DNA from: Zoroaster sp. YZ-2022
Taxonomy: Eukaryota; Echinodermata; Asteroidea; Forcipulatida; Zoroasteridae
Direction of reading: 5' to 3'
Assembly: GCA_029582265.1 (NCBI GenBank)
Contig: CM055837.1
Location: 11,111,926-11,175,925, forward strand
DNA: 64,000 nucleotides
Positions 44,795 through 57,418 of the stretch are shown in pieces. Under the pieces are notes generated by a model. It did not search any database. It was not told the origin of the DNA and saw nothing but the letters and a program-made list of their open reading frames with translations. How positions within the stretch are numbered: position 1 is the stretch's first letter; each line of letters starts with the position of its first letter. A program made the position numbers and the translations under genes.

Positions 44795-47546
44795 ATGGAT
44801 GTTCAGCGTGGACACTGTTGGCGTTGTGAGAAGGTTCTCCCCAAGCATTTAGTGCATTGTGATGACTGCCCAATGGCTGAGTATTGCACCACATCATGCA
44901 GAGATAGAGACAGAGTCAGACATAGCTCTGTTGAGTGTCAGATATTTGGACCAAAGAAATGCAACACTTGCGGCAAGACTGGTGATGTGAAACAGGTAAT
45001 TTTTGTTTTACAGCAGAAATCTGTGTGTGACTACTTGAACTTGTTTGTTTGTCAATTTCATTCTGTCTGTCTATATTTGGGAATGCCTTGACATATTTGG
45101 GGATAAATATATGGCCAGTTCCAAGTGAAGGTGGACATGATTTAACCAAAAAAATAGAAAGAATTTCACAGGAAAAACACTTTTCTCAAAAGAGGAATAT
45201 TTTGATGATTCAAATCAAAAATAATTTTTGTTGAGTTTCTTTGTATTCTTAAGTTTGTTTTTTTTGCTTTAAAAATATTTATATTGCATTAACTGTCATT
45301 ATTCTGCACAGAACATTTTCGTAATTCATTTAATAGCTCTAATCTATTGTAATGTCCATACTTTTCTGCAACAGGTAAAATATTAATTGCATTCATTTAG
45401 TTAGCATTTTATGTAGCTGTCAGAAAGGGATGTAAGAGTCTGTGACACAACATCCTAATTTAAATGGTCCATGGAGTATTTGCCATCTGTGATAAAGACA
45501 CTCAGTGCCAACAAATATTTTATCTTCACAGAATTTTTGAAGCACTCAAGTCTTTCAAGGCTCTTTGGGTAAGAGACTCATGTCAGGTCAAGTCATTTTG
45601 TGGAAGAGACTCGTGTCATGTGGATTCAGCCAAAAATTGCAACTTCAGTCTGTCTCGAGTCAAGTCATTGGCTCATGTCAATGACTCATGTTGTTTGAAA
45701 ATTGCCGAGACCTGTAAGCACTAGGCTTGGAATGGTCCCAGTATCCTTGGTGCGTGAGACTTATGGTCATGAGTGTTTTTAGTTTGCATACATATTTTTA
45801 ATTCTCTCTCTCTCTCTTTCTCTCTCCCTTCTCTCCCTCCTCCAGTGTGCAGAGTGTAACAACACACGGTACTGTAATAAGGAGTGCCAACAGCGTGACT
45901 GGACAGCTCATAAAAAGACATGCAGAGAAATGAGGGATACTATCAAATCCTGTGCAGCAGTAATTTTTCAAAGAAACGATCAATTTGGAAAAGCTGAGAG
46001 AGTTGGTGATTCACCTCAATACTTTGGAAATACCCAATCTATTGACTTTCTAAAACTTGATGGCAACGAATGGTCCGAAGAAGGTAAAATAAAAGAAGAG
46101 TTCACAAGAGATTACCATGTCTTATCTGCTGGTTGTGGAGACTTGCGCAACACTGTGTTAACGGCTGCTTCCTTGCCTGCCAAGTACCAAGGAAAACTTC
46201 ACATCACCCTAGATGACTTTGATGCTTTTGTCATGGCAAGAAATGTCTTGTTTCTCTACATGTTGGTTCGGTTTGCAGACACTGAGGTCATTGAGAGCAG
46301 TTTGACTACCATCTGGTACTCAGTCCACATTTCAAAGAGAGAGTATGACCTGATCAAGACAAGCTTGGATGAGCTCATTCAGATGAGCGCTCAAAGTCTC
46401 CATGATGTCACTAAAGGGTTGGTCAGTGTTCTGGATACAGATCTTAGCTATCTGCGTCAGGTTTGGGAAAAGTGGCGATTATTAGAATGTCAACGAGACA
46501 AAAGCACCTGTATCAATCTAAGAAAACAAAGGAAGGCAATGTTTGAGGATGACCCCTGCACAATGAATGAATCAGTGCCCATTTATCTGAATCGTTTGCC
46601 TTTAGAAGAAAGAGAGGTTATGAGAGAGTGGTTCAACCATGGGCTATTTTTGCCTCTTGAAACTAAACAAACAGACATGCCATTTGACAACATGACACTA
46701 ACTGGAAGACAATCTTTAATGTATCGGCGTGGCAGAAATTTACTTAGTAGATCAGCCACCTTAGATTTAACATCAAAGGCACCGAAAGATTACAAATTTG
46801 TCTATTGCATCAATGTACTTTCATTTCCCTTCGGAGCATGGGATTGCTTGAGAGTGAGGGAGTCCACTTCCAGATCCTACTCATCCCCGATGGTAATGTA
46901 TCACACCTATGTGACAAACCTTCTCCAAAATATGAAAAGTCTTATCCTTCAGGGAAGGCTTTATGTCCACATTTCACTGGCCAACTGTCTGGACTTTCCT
47001 AATCATCATTTGTCCTTAGAGATGCCAAACTATGACCGGATCTTTACATCCAATCTTGCTGACTACGTTGGCTTTGCTAAGCTCCTCCAGACTTTCAAGC
47101 CATTGTTAAATTGCAGTAACAGCTACTCAGCTATTGTCACTGAGACAATGAACTGGTTTCGAAATATACCTAAGGCTAACCTTCAAGATCTTGAGGGCAC
47201 TCCGGAGTCAGACAAATGCTACTCAGCATTCGTCTCAGATAGGAAAATTCAATCTTCATTACCTTTAATAGGTTGCATCTATATATTTGAGTATTATAAC
47301 AACATCTCTCACTTCCTCATGTATATGCGAGCAGATATCATGGGAGGGGGACTTGGGATGCAACCACTCAAAGATGTGCCATCATTGAAGACAGTGATGA
47401 CATATCACGGTATGCAGATGCGTGACTTCAGGAAGGAACTGAACCGACTTGTCCCTTTTCGGTATCGTGTGAATGTACGGGACCTAAACTGGATGCAGGG
47501 CCAAGACAGAGCAATAGAGTGGTATCTGCCACACAAGGACACTTAG
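44795..47546 (+). CDS. gene E: double-MYND zinc finger / DUF4470 protein, 633 aa
   Basis: Coding exons 44795-44995 and 45846-47546, phase 0. Finger 1 is standard. The exon 2 end reads GDVKQ instead of GDVKE, as in F. Finger 2 is complete (CAECNNTRYCNKECQQRDW, H and C present). DUF4470 motifs are intact. Near the N-terminus of exon 3 it resembles B and F (AAVIFQRN); from the middle it resembles A (YRRGRNL, INVLSFPF, LLQNMKS), so it looks mosaic. The frame is open to TAG, with AATAAA at 47825-47830. It is the first gene of the right array and the only one there whose reading frame is intact. Confidence 0.85.
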
Positions 47547-48118
47547 AAGTGGCATTTTTATTTGAATTATTATTTATTTCACTACTATTATTATTATTAC
47601 TTTTTTGTGGTGAGTGGTGGGGATAGTTGAGCAAGAGGATGTTGTGAATGTATCAACGGGCCAATTTGACCAACGCATAGGGGTAAGGGGAAGATATTGC
47701 CTCTCTGCACCCCCCCCTCAAGATTAAGACTGATTGGGCTGTGCCTCCCAATGATAAAGAACCTCACCATTATCACAAGTGACCACACCCCAAGAATAAC
47801 ACCCATCAAACCTTTATTCCAATTAATAAATGCCTATCCTGATTTCATTTACAAATTTTTTAGTATTAAGCGATTTTTGTTGAAAAAGATCAAATGTGAA
47901 ACTTTCAAATTCACATTTTTGAGACACGTGAAACATCTACTATGCGGTTGATTCAGTGTGAGACAATTTAACAAACATTGTGGGTCACCATGATGTACAG
48001 CTGGCATGACAAGTGACTCATATATATGCTGGTCCAATTTTGATAATGACCGGTCTATTATGACAGTTAATAAATCTCCATGTGAACTTCCTGGGGGCAT
48101 TTACAGATACATGTAGTA

Positions 48119-48494
48119 TTAAAGTATTAAATTAGTGTGCTTGTAAGTGTTTGGGACTAAAATGCATTTTTTTTACGGGCCTGCATGTTTATGTTAACTT
48201 TTCTGCACTTACCTTGTAGGCTTGTTTGGGTTCTGAACATTTTTTTTAGCTACGGTGATTTCTAGTGTTTTTCAAATGTTTAGAATTGGAACGTGTTTGC
48301 ATGGTGGGAGGAGTCGGTGGACCATGTGGGACCGTATGTTTTTCCCTTTCACATAATAATACTATTAATATTATAATATTGTTGGTATATATTGTTTTCA
48401 GTAGTTCTTTTTTATGTATTTTTGACGCACCGCCGGGTAGGCGTGTGCCACTGTTTTAAAAGTGTATGTTCAAATAAATAAATAAAAAAATAAA
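48119..48494 (+). mobile_element. retroposon fragment with AATAAATAAATAAA tail
   Basis: 376 bp interrupt the conserved spacer string ACATGTAGTACTACTATG, with TAGTA on both sides. The right end is an (AAATA)n tail preceded by CACCGCCGGGTAGGCGTGTG. This fits the 3' end of a non-LTR element inserted by target-primed reverse transcription. All sister spacers lack it. Confidence 0.75.
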
Positions 48495-49703
48495 TAGTAC
48501 TACTATGAACCAATTTGTTGATATTTCAGTAAGTTGAAGGCAAAATACCATTCATTCATGCATTGTCTTATATTCAGGAAAACAAATCAGTGGTGTTTGT
48601 AAATACATCAAATTTGAAGAGATCTTTCCAGCCATGGTACATCAAATAATTAATGCTGAAAGTTCAATATCAAAATGGTGAAGAATTATAGTGAAACGTG
48701 ACTGAGGGCGCTGTTTCACAAAAAGAACAGCAGCAATAACAGTGGACACAAAAACAAATCCAAACCATGCCCAAGAAATCATCGTTTCCTCAACAAAATA
48801 ATGACTGGAAAACCCCTACTTATTCAACACAAAACACAAACAGTTCAGAGAACTAACTGGCAATTAAAATATTGTTTCATGCATGAAACCAACCATGATG
48901 TTGCATCTGTTCCAACTATGACATCACACCTGAACTCATGAATATGCAAATTTTCATGAGCATAAACATCAACAAATTGCCAAAAACAAATGTTAAAACA
49001 CCCACACCGACATTTACAATAAAAAAGGTAGCAAACTGGTAACCATACATTACGGTTACCAGTTAAATCATTGCTATTGCATAGGTCCTTTAAACAATGA
49101 CTTTACTTTACATTCAACAGTTGCGATGGGTATTGCCTGCAGGTTTAACATGCCCCAAATGGAATGTCAGCATTTCATTGGATGAATATCAATTTAAAGA
49201 TGTATCTATCACCCATGTTTTTTGCTATTTTTACAGACATTTTATCTTTCATCGAAACATTGCTATTTTACTTGAGATTGTGAATACAAATGCTGAAAAA
49301 TGACACATTTTATGTAAATAAAACATAATGAATGAAATGTCCATTACTGTTGAAATTGGACAGGTAGCCCACACAAGTTGTCCTGATGACATAATAAAAC
49401 ATTGAATATCATGTTCAATTGCATTGTTCGTTGATTCGTCTTATTTCTAAAAATAGATTGACCTCCCAATTGTTTGGCCTAGTTAAATGATTGTGCCATT
49501 ATTGTTGAAGAATATTATTCAAACATACCAATACAGCGTTGGTAATATTTTGCTTACATATTAAATTGTATTTCAATAATACTGTGAAATGATATATCTT
49601 GCTTGTATGGGTTTTTCTGCTTTAATAATTAATAATAATTTAGTTGTGATTATTGAAATGCACACACACAAAAAATGTACTCTCAAAATTACTGTCCCAT
49701 ATT

Positions 49704-50024
49704 AGGCCAAAGAAAAAAGACTCCGGTTTCTGGTCATCGGTCGGCTTCAAAATCGGTGGGGTGACATGCTTCTTTTTTTTCGGCCATCGTTTTTTGTTTT
49801 TTTTTGCCAACAGGGAAATACATGAAACATGTACACGCAGGGACCAAATTTCCCATACATATACAAAGTATGGTGGCTAAGAGAGGCTTCACAAATCGGG
49901 CAAACGTTCATACCCCTATGTGAAAAAGTCATTTAAAGCACAGAATGGCAGAATTCCAATCAATCCAGCAATTTTGGCTGTGACGCGTGCGGAGACCAGA
50001 AACCAGAGATGTTTTTTTTTTGGC
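49704..50024. mobile_element. PIF/Harbinger-type MITE upstream of gene F
   Basis: Same family as 14903-15199. Left end GGCCAAAGAAAAAAGACTCC, right end GACCAGAAACCAGAGATG followed by a T run and GGC, with TTA on both sides. Confidence 0.8.
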
Positions 50025-50386
50025 TTAGCATTCTATGTCCAATGGATCTCTCTTGTGAAACACTACAAACCAAATTTGACACATGACTGTGCTGTTTGTA
50101 TTTCAGTATTTCTCATTAGGGGAAATCCCTTATTGGCAATCACACTACATATGGGGAATTACATTGTTTGTGCAATGTGATTATGTATTCAGATCAACCC
50201 ACATTTTGTCAGCCATTTATAACTGGAATCCTGAACATTACGGATGGACCACAAGCATCACCTAAAGTAACTCAGCCTTTCCATCTTGTGGATTAATAGG
50301 TTTAAATTCAAGAATATATTCACAAAAAGGTGAGTTTTTAAAATCTTAATTATGCAAAACAGTCAAGAGCAAACAATACCATTTTC

Positions 50387-50606
50387 GATTTATTTAATTT
50401 TGCCCTACACCGACGTGTGTATAGCACTGTATACTCGGTGCTTTCTGAGTGTCTGTGAAGAAACTACACAGGCAACTCGGGCGGGATTCTTTTTTCACAG
50501 ACACTCGGAAAGCACTTAGTATACAGCAGTGCTATACACACGTCGGTGTAGGGCAAAATTAAATCAATTGTTTATCTCCCGATGCAAGAATTTCACCAAT
50601 CTATAA
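50387..50606. mobile_element. foldback element in intron 1 of gene F
   Basis: 220 bp with long inverted arms (TTTAATTTTGCCCTACACCG and onward for about 60 bp), flanked by an 11-bp duplication ATACCATTTTC (50376-50386 and 50607-50617). The other copies have one ATACCATTTTC and no insert, so the empty site is visible. The right arm extends about 40 bp beyond the left, suggesting the left end is truncated. Confidence 0.85.
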
Positions 50607-50849
50607 ATACCATTTTCAGACAATCAATTCTAATAAATATTAACCGTAACAAAAGAAGCATTTCACGTAAAAATGTTTTTTAAAACCTCAAAAAGAAATT
50701 TATGATGTATACCTTTCATTGTTCATAATTATAGTTTCTGTTCACACTGGATAAGAAATAAATCACATGCTCACTCTCTAGACTCTGCCATTTCGGCTAA
50801 CTATTGAATTTTTCAATGTTATTTTATCACTTCTCATACAGTGATCATC

Positions 50850-53800
50850 ATGGATGTTCAGCGTGGACACTGTTGGCGCTGTGAGAAGGTTCTCCCCAAA
50901 CATTTAGTGCATTGTGATAACTGCCCAATGGCCGAGTATTGCACCACATCATGCAGAGATAGAGACAGAGCCAGACACAGCTCTGTTGAGTGTCAGGTAT
51001 TTGGACCAAAGAAGTGCAACACTTGCGGCAAGACTGGTGATATGAAACAGGTAATTTTTGTTTTACAGCACAAATCTATGTGCGACTACTTGAACTTGTT
51101 TGTTTGTCAATTTCATTCTGTCTGTCTGTATATTTGGGAATGCCTTCACATATTTGGGGATAAATATATGGCCAGTTCCAAGTGAAGGTAGACATGCTTT
51201 AACCAAAAAAATTGAAAGAATTTCACAGAAAAAATGATGTTCTCAAAAGAGGAATATTTTGATGATTCAAATCAAGAATAATTTTTGTTGAGTTTCTTTG
51301 TATTCTTAATTTTTTTTTGCTTTAAAAATATTTATATTGCATTAACTTTCATTATTCTGCACAGAACATTTTGGTAATTCATTTAAAAGCTCATTATCTA
51401 TTGTAATGTCCATACTCCATAACTTTTTAGGTGTTCGGGTATGTACCCGAAACACCTATTGTTTTTGTTCGTTTTTTTTTACTTCTTCTTCTCCCCCGCG
51501 ACTTTCCGGTAACAAACACATACTTGCAAACTTCACATGAACTTGAAACTTGGCATGTATAGAACTTAACAAGTAGATGAAATACGAGTTGTGAGTGACC
51601 CCAATTTGACCTTACTTCCTGTCCAAACCGGAAGTCAAAGTTTAATATTTAAAAAATCATATCTCAACAACCACAACAGGTAAGTTCACAATTTTTGTAC
51701 CATTGTACAGACCGTTAATTGTCAAAGAATATTTACAAAAAGATGACCCCAATTTAACCTTACTTCCTGTCCAAACCGGAAGTCAAAGTTTAATATTTTA
51801 AAAAATCATATCTCAACAACCACAAGAGGTAAATTCACAATTTTTGTACCATTGTACAGATCGCTAATTGTCAAAAAATATTTACAAAAAAATTACCCCA
51901 ATTTGACATTACTTCCTGTCCAAACCGGAAGTCAAAGTTTAATATTTAAAAAAATCATATCTCAACAACCACAAGAGGTAAATTGACATTTTTTGCACCA
52001 CTGTACTCATCGTTAATTGTCAAAAAATATTTACAAAAAGGTGACCCCATTTGACCTTACTTCCTGTCCAAAGTCAAAGTTTAACATTTAAAAAAAATCA
52101 TATCTCAACAACCAAAAGAGGTAAATTCAGAGTTTTTGCACCGTTGTACTGATCGTTAATTGTCAAAAAATATTTACAAAAAGGTGACCCCAATTTGACC
52201 TTTACTTCCTGTCCAAACCGGAAGTCAATGTTTAATTTTTTTTTTTTAAAGTCATATGTCAACAACCACAAGCGGTAAATTCACAATTTTAGCACCATTG
52301 TACAGATCGTTAATTGTAAAAACAATTTTACACAAAGGTGACTCCAACTTGACCTTTACTTCCTGTCCAAACCAGAAGTCAAAGTTTAATATTTAAAACA
52401 AAATCTTCCACAAGAGGTAAATTCACAATCTTTGCACCATTGTACAGATCGTTAATTGTCACAAAATATTTAAACAAAGTTGACCCCAATTTGACCGTTA
52501 CACCCTCCCGAACACCTAGAGTTTGTGTCAAAACAAACTCTGAATCTCTAGTTTAAATTTTGCTTTTCTGCAGCAGGTAAAACATTAATTGTAACCATTT
52601 AGTTAGCATTTTATGTAGATGTCGGGAAGGGATGTAAGAGTCTGTGACACAACATTCTAATGTAAATGGCCCATGGAGTATTTGCCATCTGTGATAAAGA
52701 CACTCAGTACCAACAAATATTTTATCTTCACAGAATTTTTGAAGCACTCAAGTCTTTCAAGGCTTGGACTCAAGTTGAGTCAAGTCTTTGGTTAAGAGAC
52801 TCATGTCAGGTCAAGTCATTTTGTGGAAGAGACTCGTGTCATGTGGATTCAGCCAAAAATTGCGACTTCAGTCTGTCTCGAGTCAAGTCATTGGCTCATG
52901 TCAATGACTCATGTAGTTTGAAAATTGCCGAGAGCTGGAAGCACTAGGCTTGGAATGATCTCAGTATCCTTGGTGAGTGAGACTTATGGTCATGAGTGTT
53001 TTTATTTTGCATACATATTTTTAATTCTTTCTCTTCCTTCTCTCCCTCCTCCAGTGTGCACAGTGTAACAATACATGGTACTGTAATATGGAGTGTCAAC
53101 AGCGTGACTGGGCAGCTCATAAAAAGACATGCAGAGAAATGAGGGATACTATCAAATCCTGTGCAACAGTAATTTTTCAAAGAAACCTTGAAGTTGGAGA
53201 AGCCGAGAGAGTTGGTGATTCACCTCATTACTTTGGAAATACCCAATCTATTGACTTTCTAAAACTTGATGGCAACGAATGGTCCGAAGAAGTTAAAACA
53301 AATGAAGACTTCACAAGAGATTACCATGTCTTATCTGCTGGTTGTGGAGATTTGCGCAACACTGTGTTATGACTGCTTCCTTGCCTGCCAAGTACCAAGG
53401 AAAACTTCACATCACCCTAGATGACTTTGACCCTTTTGTCATGGCAAGAAATGTCTTGTTTCTCTACATGTTGGTTCGGTTTGCAGACACTGAGGACATT
53501 GAGAGCAGTTTGACTACCATCTGGTACTCACTCCACATTTCAAAGAGAGAGTACGACCTGATCAAGACAAGTTTGGATGACCTCATTCAGATGAGCGCTC
53601 AAAGTCTCCATGATGTCACTAAAGGGCTGGTCAGTGTTCTGGATACAGATCTTAGCTATCTGCGTCAGGTTTGGGAAAAGTGGCAATTATTAGAATGTCA
53701 ACGAGACAAAAGCACCTGTATCAATCTAAGAAAACAAAGAAAGGCAGTGTTTGAGAATGACCCCAAAACAATGAAGGAATCAGTGCCTCTTTATCTGAAT

Positions 53801-54752
53801 CGTTTGTCTACAGAAGAAAGAGAAGTTATGAGAGAGTGGTTCGACCATGGGCTATTTTTCCCTATTGAAACTAAACAAACAGACATGCCATTTGACAACA
53901 TGACACTAACTGGAAGACAATCTTTAGTGTGTCATCAGCGTGGTAAAGATTTTGTTTACAGATCAGACACCAGTGATTTAACATTGAAGGCACCTAAAGA
54001 TTACACATTTATCTATTGCATCAAAGAAAATTCATTTCCCTTTGTAGCATGGGATTGCTTAAGAGTGAGAGAGTCCACTTCCAGATCCTACTCATCCCCG
54101 ATGGTAATGTATCACAACTACGTGACAAACCTTCTCCAAAAGATGAAAAGTCTCATCCTTCAGGGAAGGCTTTATGTCCACATTTCTCTGGCCAACTGTC
54201 TGGACTTTCCTAATCATCATTTGTCCTTAGAGATGGCAAACTATGACCGGATCTTTACATCTAATCTTACTGACTGCGTTGGCTTTGCTAAGCTCCTCCA
54301 GACTTTCAAGCCGCTGTTAAACTGCAGTAACAGCTTCTCAACTATTGTCACTGAGACAATGAACTGGTTTCAATATACACCCAAGGCCAAGATTGAAGAT
54401 CTCGAGGGCACTCCAGAGTTTAGAAAATACGTATTTTCATTATTCTTAGATAGGGGAATTCAACTTCAAATCCTCCCCGGCTACAACAGTATGAGAGTAT
54501 TATAACAACATCTCTCACTTCCTCAGCTATATGCGGGCTGAAATCATGGGAGGGGGTCTTGGGATACAACCACTCAAAGATGTGCCATCATTGAACACAG
54601 TGATGACATATCATGGTATGCAGATGCGTGACTTCCGTAAGAAACTGAATAGACTCGTCCCATTTCAGTATCGTGTGAATGCACGGGACTTAACCATGAT
54701 GGATGGCCATGACAGAGCAATAGAGTGGTATCTGCCACACAAGGACACTTAG
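50850..54752 (+). pseudogene. gene F: double-MYND/DUF4470 paralogue, frameshifted
   Basis: Exon 50850-51050 is intact (finger 1 and half of finger 2, ending GDMKQ). Exon 53055-54752 opens normally, then a one-base loss near 53368 (GTGTTAACGGCTGC becomes GTGTTATGACTGC) creates a TGA right after LRNTVL. A second lesion near 54490 (two bases lost from CAGAGAG) shifts the frame again. Between them the sequence is otherwise B-like (HQRGKDFVYRSDTSDL). Intron 2 is enlarged by a 1.1-kb Helentron-like insertion. AATAAA at 54984-54989. As written, the product would be about 170 residues with both fingers but a cut DUF4470 domain. Whether the lesions are real is open. Confidence 0.75.
51429..52551 (+). 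mobile_element. Helentron-like (HINE-type) element with about 150-bp core repeats
   Basis: It begins AGGTGTTCGGGTATGTACCC as part of a hairpin. Near the 3' end the first 11 bp return in inverse (CCCGAACACCT), followed by a stem-loop GAGTTTGT/ACAAACTC and then CTAG. The core is about six and a half tandem units of roughly 150 bp, each with ACTTCCTGTCCAAACCGGAA and ATATCTCAACAACCACAAG. It sits in a T run between TTTTT and TTT, where gene G has an uninterrupted CATAACTTTTTTAAATTTTG. Terminal and subterminal inverted repeats, central minisatellite and 3' hairpin are the layout of Helentron-associated non-autonomous elements. Confidence 0.75.
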
Positions 54753-57110
54753 AAGTGCCGTAGTCAAGATCTATTATTATTTTTATTTGAATTATTATTA
54801 CTTTTGTGTGTTGAGTGGTGGGGGTAGTCCGGCAAGAGGATTTAGTGAATGTACAGACAGACCATTTTGACCAACACATTGATTAAGACTTATTGGGCTG
54901 TGGCTACCGATGATAAAGAACCTCACCATTATCACAAGTGACCACACCCCAAGAATAATACCCATCAAACATTTATTCCAATTAATAAATGCCTATCCTG
55001 ATTTCATTTACAAAATTTCAGTATTAAGTGATTTTTTGTTGAAAAAGATCAAATGTGAAACTTTCAAATTCACATTTTTGAGACACATGAAACATCTACA
55101 TGTACTATGCGGTTGATTCAGTGTGAGACAATTTAACAAACATTGTGGGTCGCCATGAGGTACAGCTGGCATGACAAGTGACTCATATATGTGCTGGTCC
55201 AATATTGATAATGACCGGTCTATTATGATGGTTAATACATCTCCATGTGAACTTCCTGGGGGCATTTATAGATACATGTAGTACTACTAGGAACCAATTT
55301 GTTGATATTTCAGTAATTTGAAGGCAAAATACCAGGAAAACAAATCAGTGGTGTTTGTAAATACATCAAATTTGAAGAGACCTTTCCAGCCATGGCACAT
55401 CAAATAATTAATGCTGGAGGTTCAATATCAAAATGGTGAAGAATTATCGTTAAACATGACTGAGGGCGCTGTTTCACAAAAAGAACTGTCACAGCAGCAA
55501 TAACAGTGAACACAAAAAACTCCAAACCATGCCAAAGAAATCGTTGATTTCCTCAACACCGATTGGAAAAAAAAAAACACACTTAGTTAACACAAAACAG
55601 TTCAGAGAACTGACTTGTAAATAGACTGACAATTAAAATATTGTTTCATGCAGAAACCAACCATGTTGCATCTGTTCCAACTATGACATCACACCTGAAC
55701 TCATGAATATGCAAATTTTCATGAGCATAAACATCAACAAATTGCCTCAAACAAATGTTAAAACATCCACACCGACATTTACAATAAAAAAAGGTAGCAA
55801 ACTGGTAACCATACGTTATGGTTACCAGTTAAATCATTGCTATTGCATATTGTAGGTCCTTTAAACAATGACTTTACTTTACATATTCAACAGGTGCGAT
55901 GAGTATTGCCTCTAAATTTAACATGCCCCAAATGGAATGTCAGCATTTCTTTGGATATCAATTTAAAGATGTTTTTTGCTATTTTAACAGACATTTTTAT
56001 CTTTCATCGAAACATTGCTATTTTACTTAAGAAACAGATATGAAAGTGCACCAACATTTATTTATGGTACATGTACATGTAGGTTCCATTCTAAATTAAT
56101 TTTGGCCTTCTTTTTTACTGTTAAACCAAGCTTCTGATGACTATTTTGTGAAATATTTCATTTTGAAATATTTATTTTCCTTTCTAATTTTAATAGGAAA
56201 TTTCATGTTCCAATGAAAATAAAATAATTCAGAAATTGCTGGTAAAACATGAGCGATACATACATTCCCAAAAACCTTTGGTCCGAAACAATTTTTTATC
56301 TTAAAAACTGTAAATAAAACATAATGAATGAAATGTCCATTACTGTTGAAATTGAACAGGTAGCCCACACAAGTTGTCCTGATGACATAATAAAATATTG
56401 AATATCATGGTCAACTGCATTGTTCACTATTTCGTCTCATTTCTAAAAATAGATTGATCTCCCAATTGTTTGGCATAGTATTTAATTATTGTGTGATCGT
56501 TGTTAAAGAATGTTATTCAAACATACCAATACAGCATTGGTAATATTTTGCTTTGAAATGATATATCTTGCTTGTATGGGTTTTTCTGGTCAAATAATTA
56601 ATAATAATTTAGTTGTGATTATTGAAATACACAAAAAAATGTATTCTCAAAATTACTGCCCAATATTAGGCCAAGAAAATAAAGTCTCTGGTTTCTGGTC
56701 ATCGGTCAGCTTCAAAATCAGTGCGGTGATACACTTTTTTTTACACAATATATGTATACGTTGCGATCAAATTTCCCATATACAAAGTATGGTGGCTAGT
56801 AGAGGCTTCACAAACTGGGCAAACGTTCATACCCCTATGTGAAAAAAGTCGTTTAAAGCACTTAATGGCAGAATTCCAATCAATCCAGCAATTTTGGCTG
56901 TGACGTGTGCAGGGACTTTTTTTTTGGCCTTAGCATTCTATGTCCAATGGATCTCTCTTGTGAAACACTGCAAAGCAAATTTGACACATGAGGGCGCTGT
57001 TTGTGTTTCAGTATTTCTCATTAGGGGAAATCCCTTATTGGCAATCACACTACATATTCAGGTCAGCCTAAAGTAACTCAGCTTTTTGATCTTGTGGATT
57101 AATAGGTCTA
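54753..57110. other. array spacer F-G
   Basis: Nearly identical to 12928-15380, apart from small indels. No gene. As upstream of gene C, the TTTATAA block is missing (CACTACATATTCAGGTCAGC joins directly to the exon end; donor at 57135/57136). Confidence 0.7.
56669..56929. mobile_element. PIF/Harbinger-type MITE upstream of gene G, internally deleted
   Basis: Same insertion as 14903-15199, but lacking the CGGCCATC segment and most of the right TIR, where the ACCAGAAACCAGA part is gone. TTA is still present on both sides. Confidence 0.8.
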
Positions 57111-57418
57111 AATTCAAGAATATATTCACAAAAAGGTGAGTTTTTAAAATCTTAATTATGCAAAACAGTAAAGAGCAAACAATACCATTTTCAGACAATC
57201 AATTCTAATATTAATAATTTTATATTAACCATAACAAAAGTAGCATTTTATGTAAAAAATGTTTAAATTTATGATGTATACCTTTCATTGTTCATAATTA
57301 TAGTTTCTGTTCACATTGGATAAGAAATAAATCACATGCTCACTCTCTAAACTCTACCATTTTGGCTAACTATTGAATTTTTCAATGTTGTTTTATCACT
57401 TCTCATACAGTGATCATC

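Larger units (their letters stand above)
47547..50210. other. array spacer E-F
   Basis: Homologous to 7241-9760, with the retroposon at 48119-48494 and a PIF-type MITE at 49704-50024. No gene. Downstream is the F promoter block with TTTATAA at 50216-50222 and donor at 50329/50330. Confidence 0.7.
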
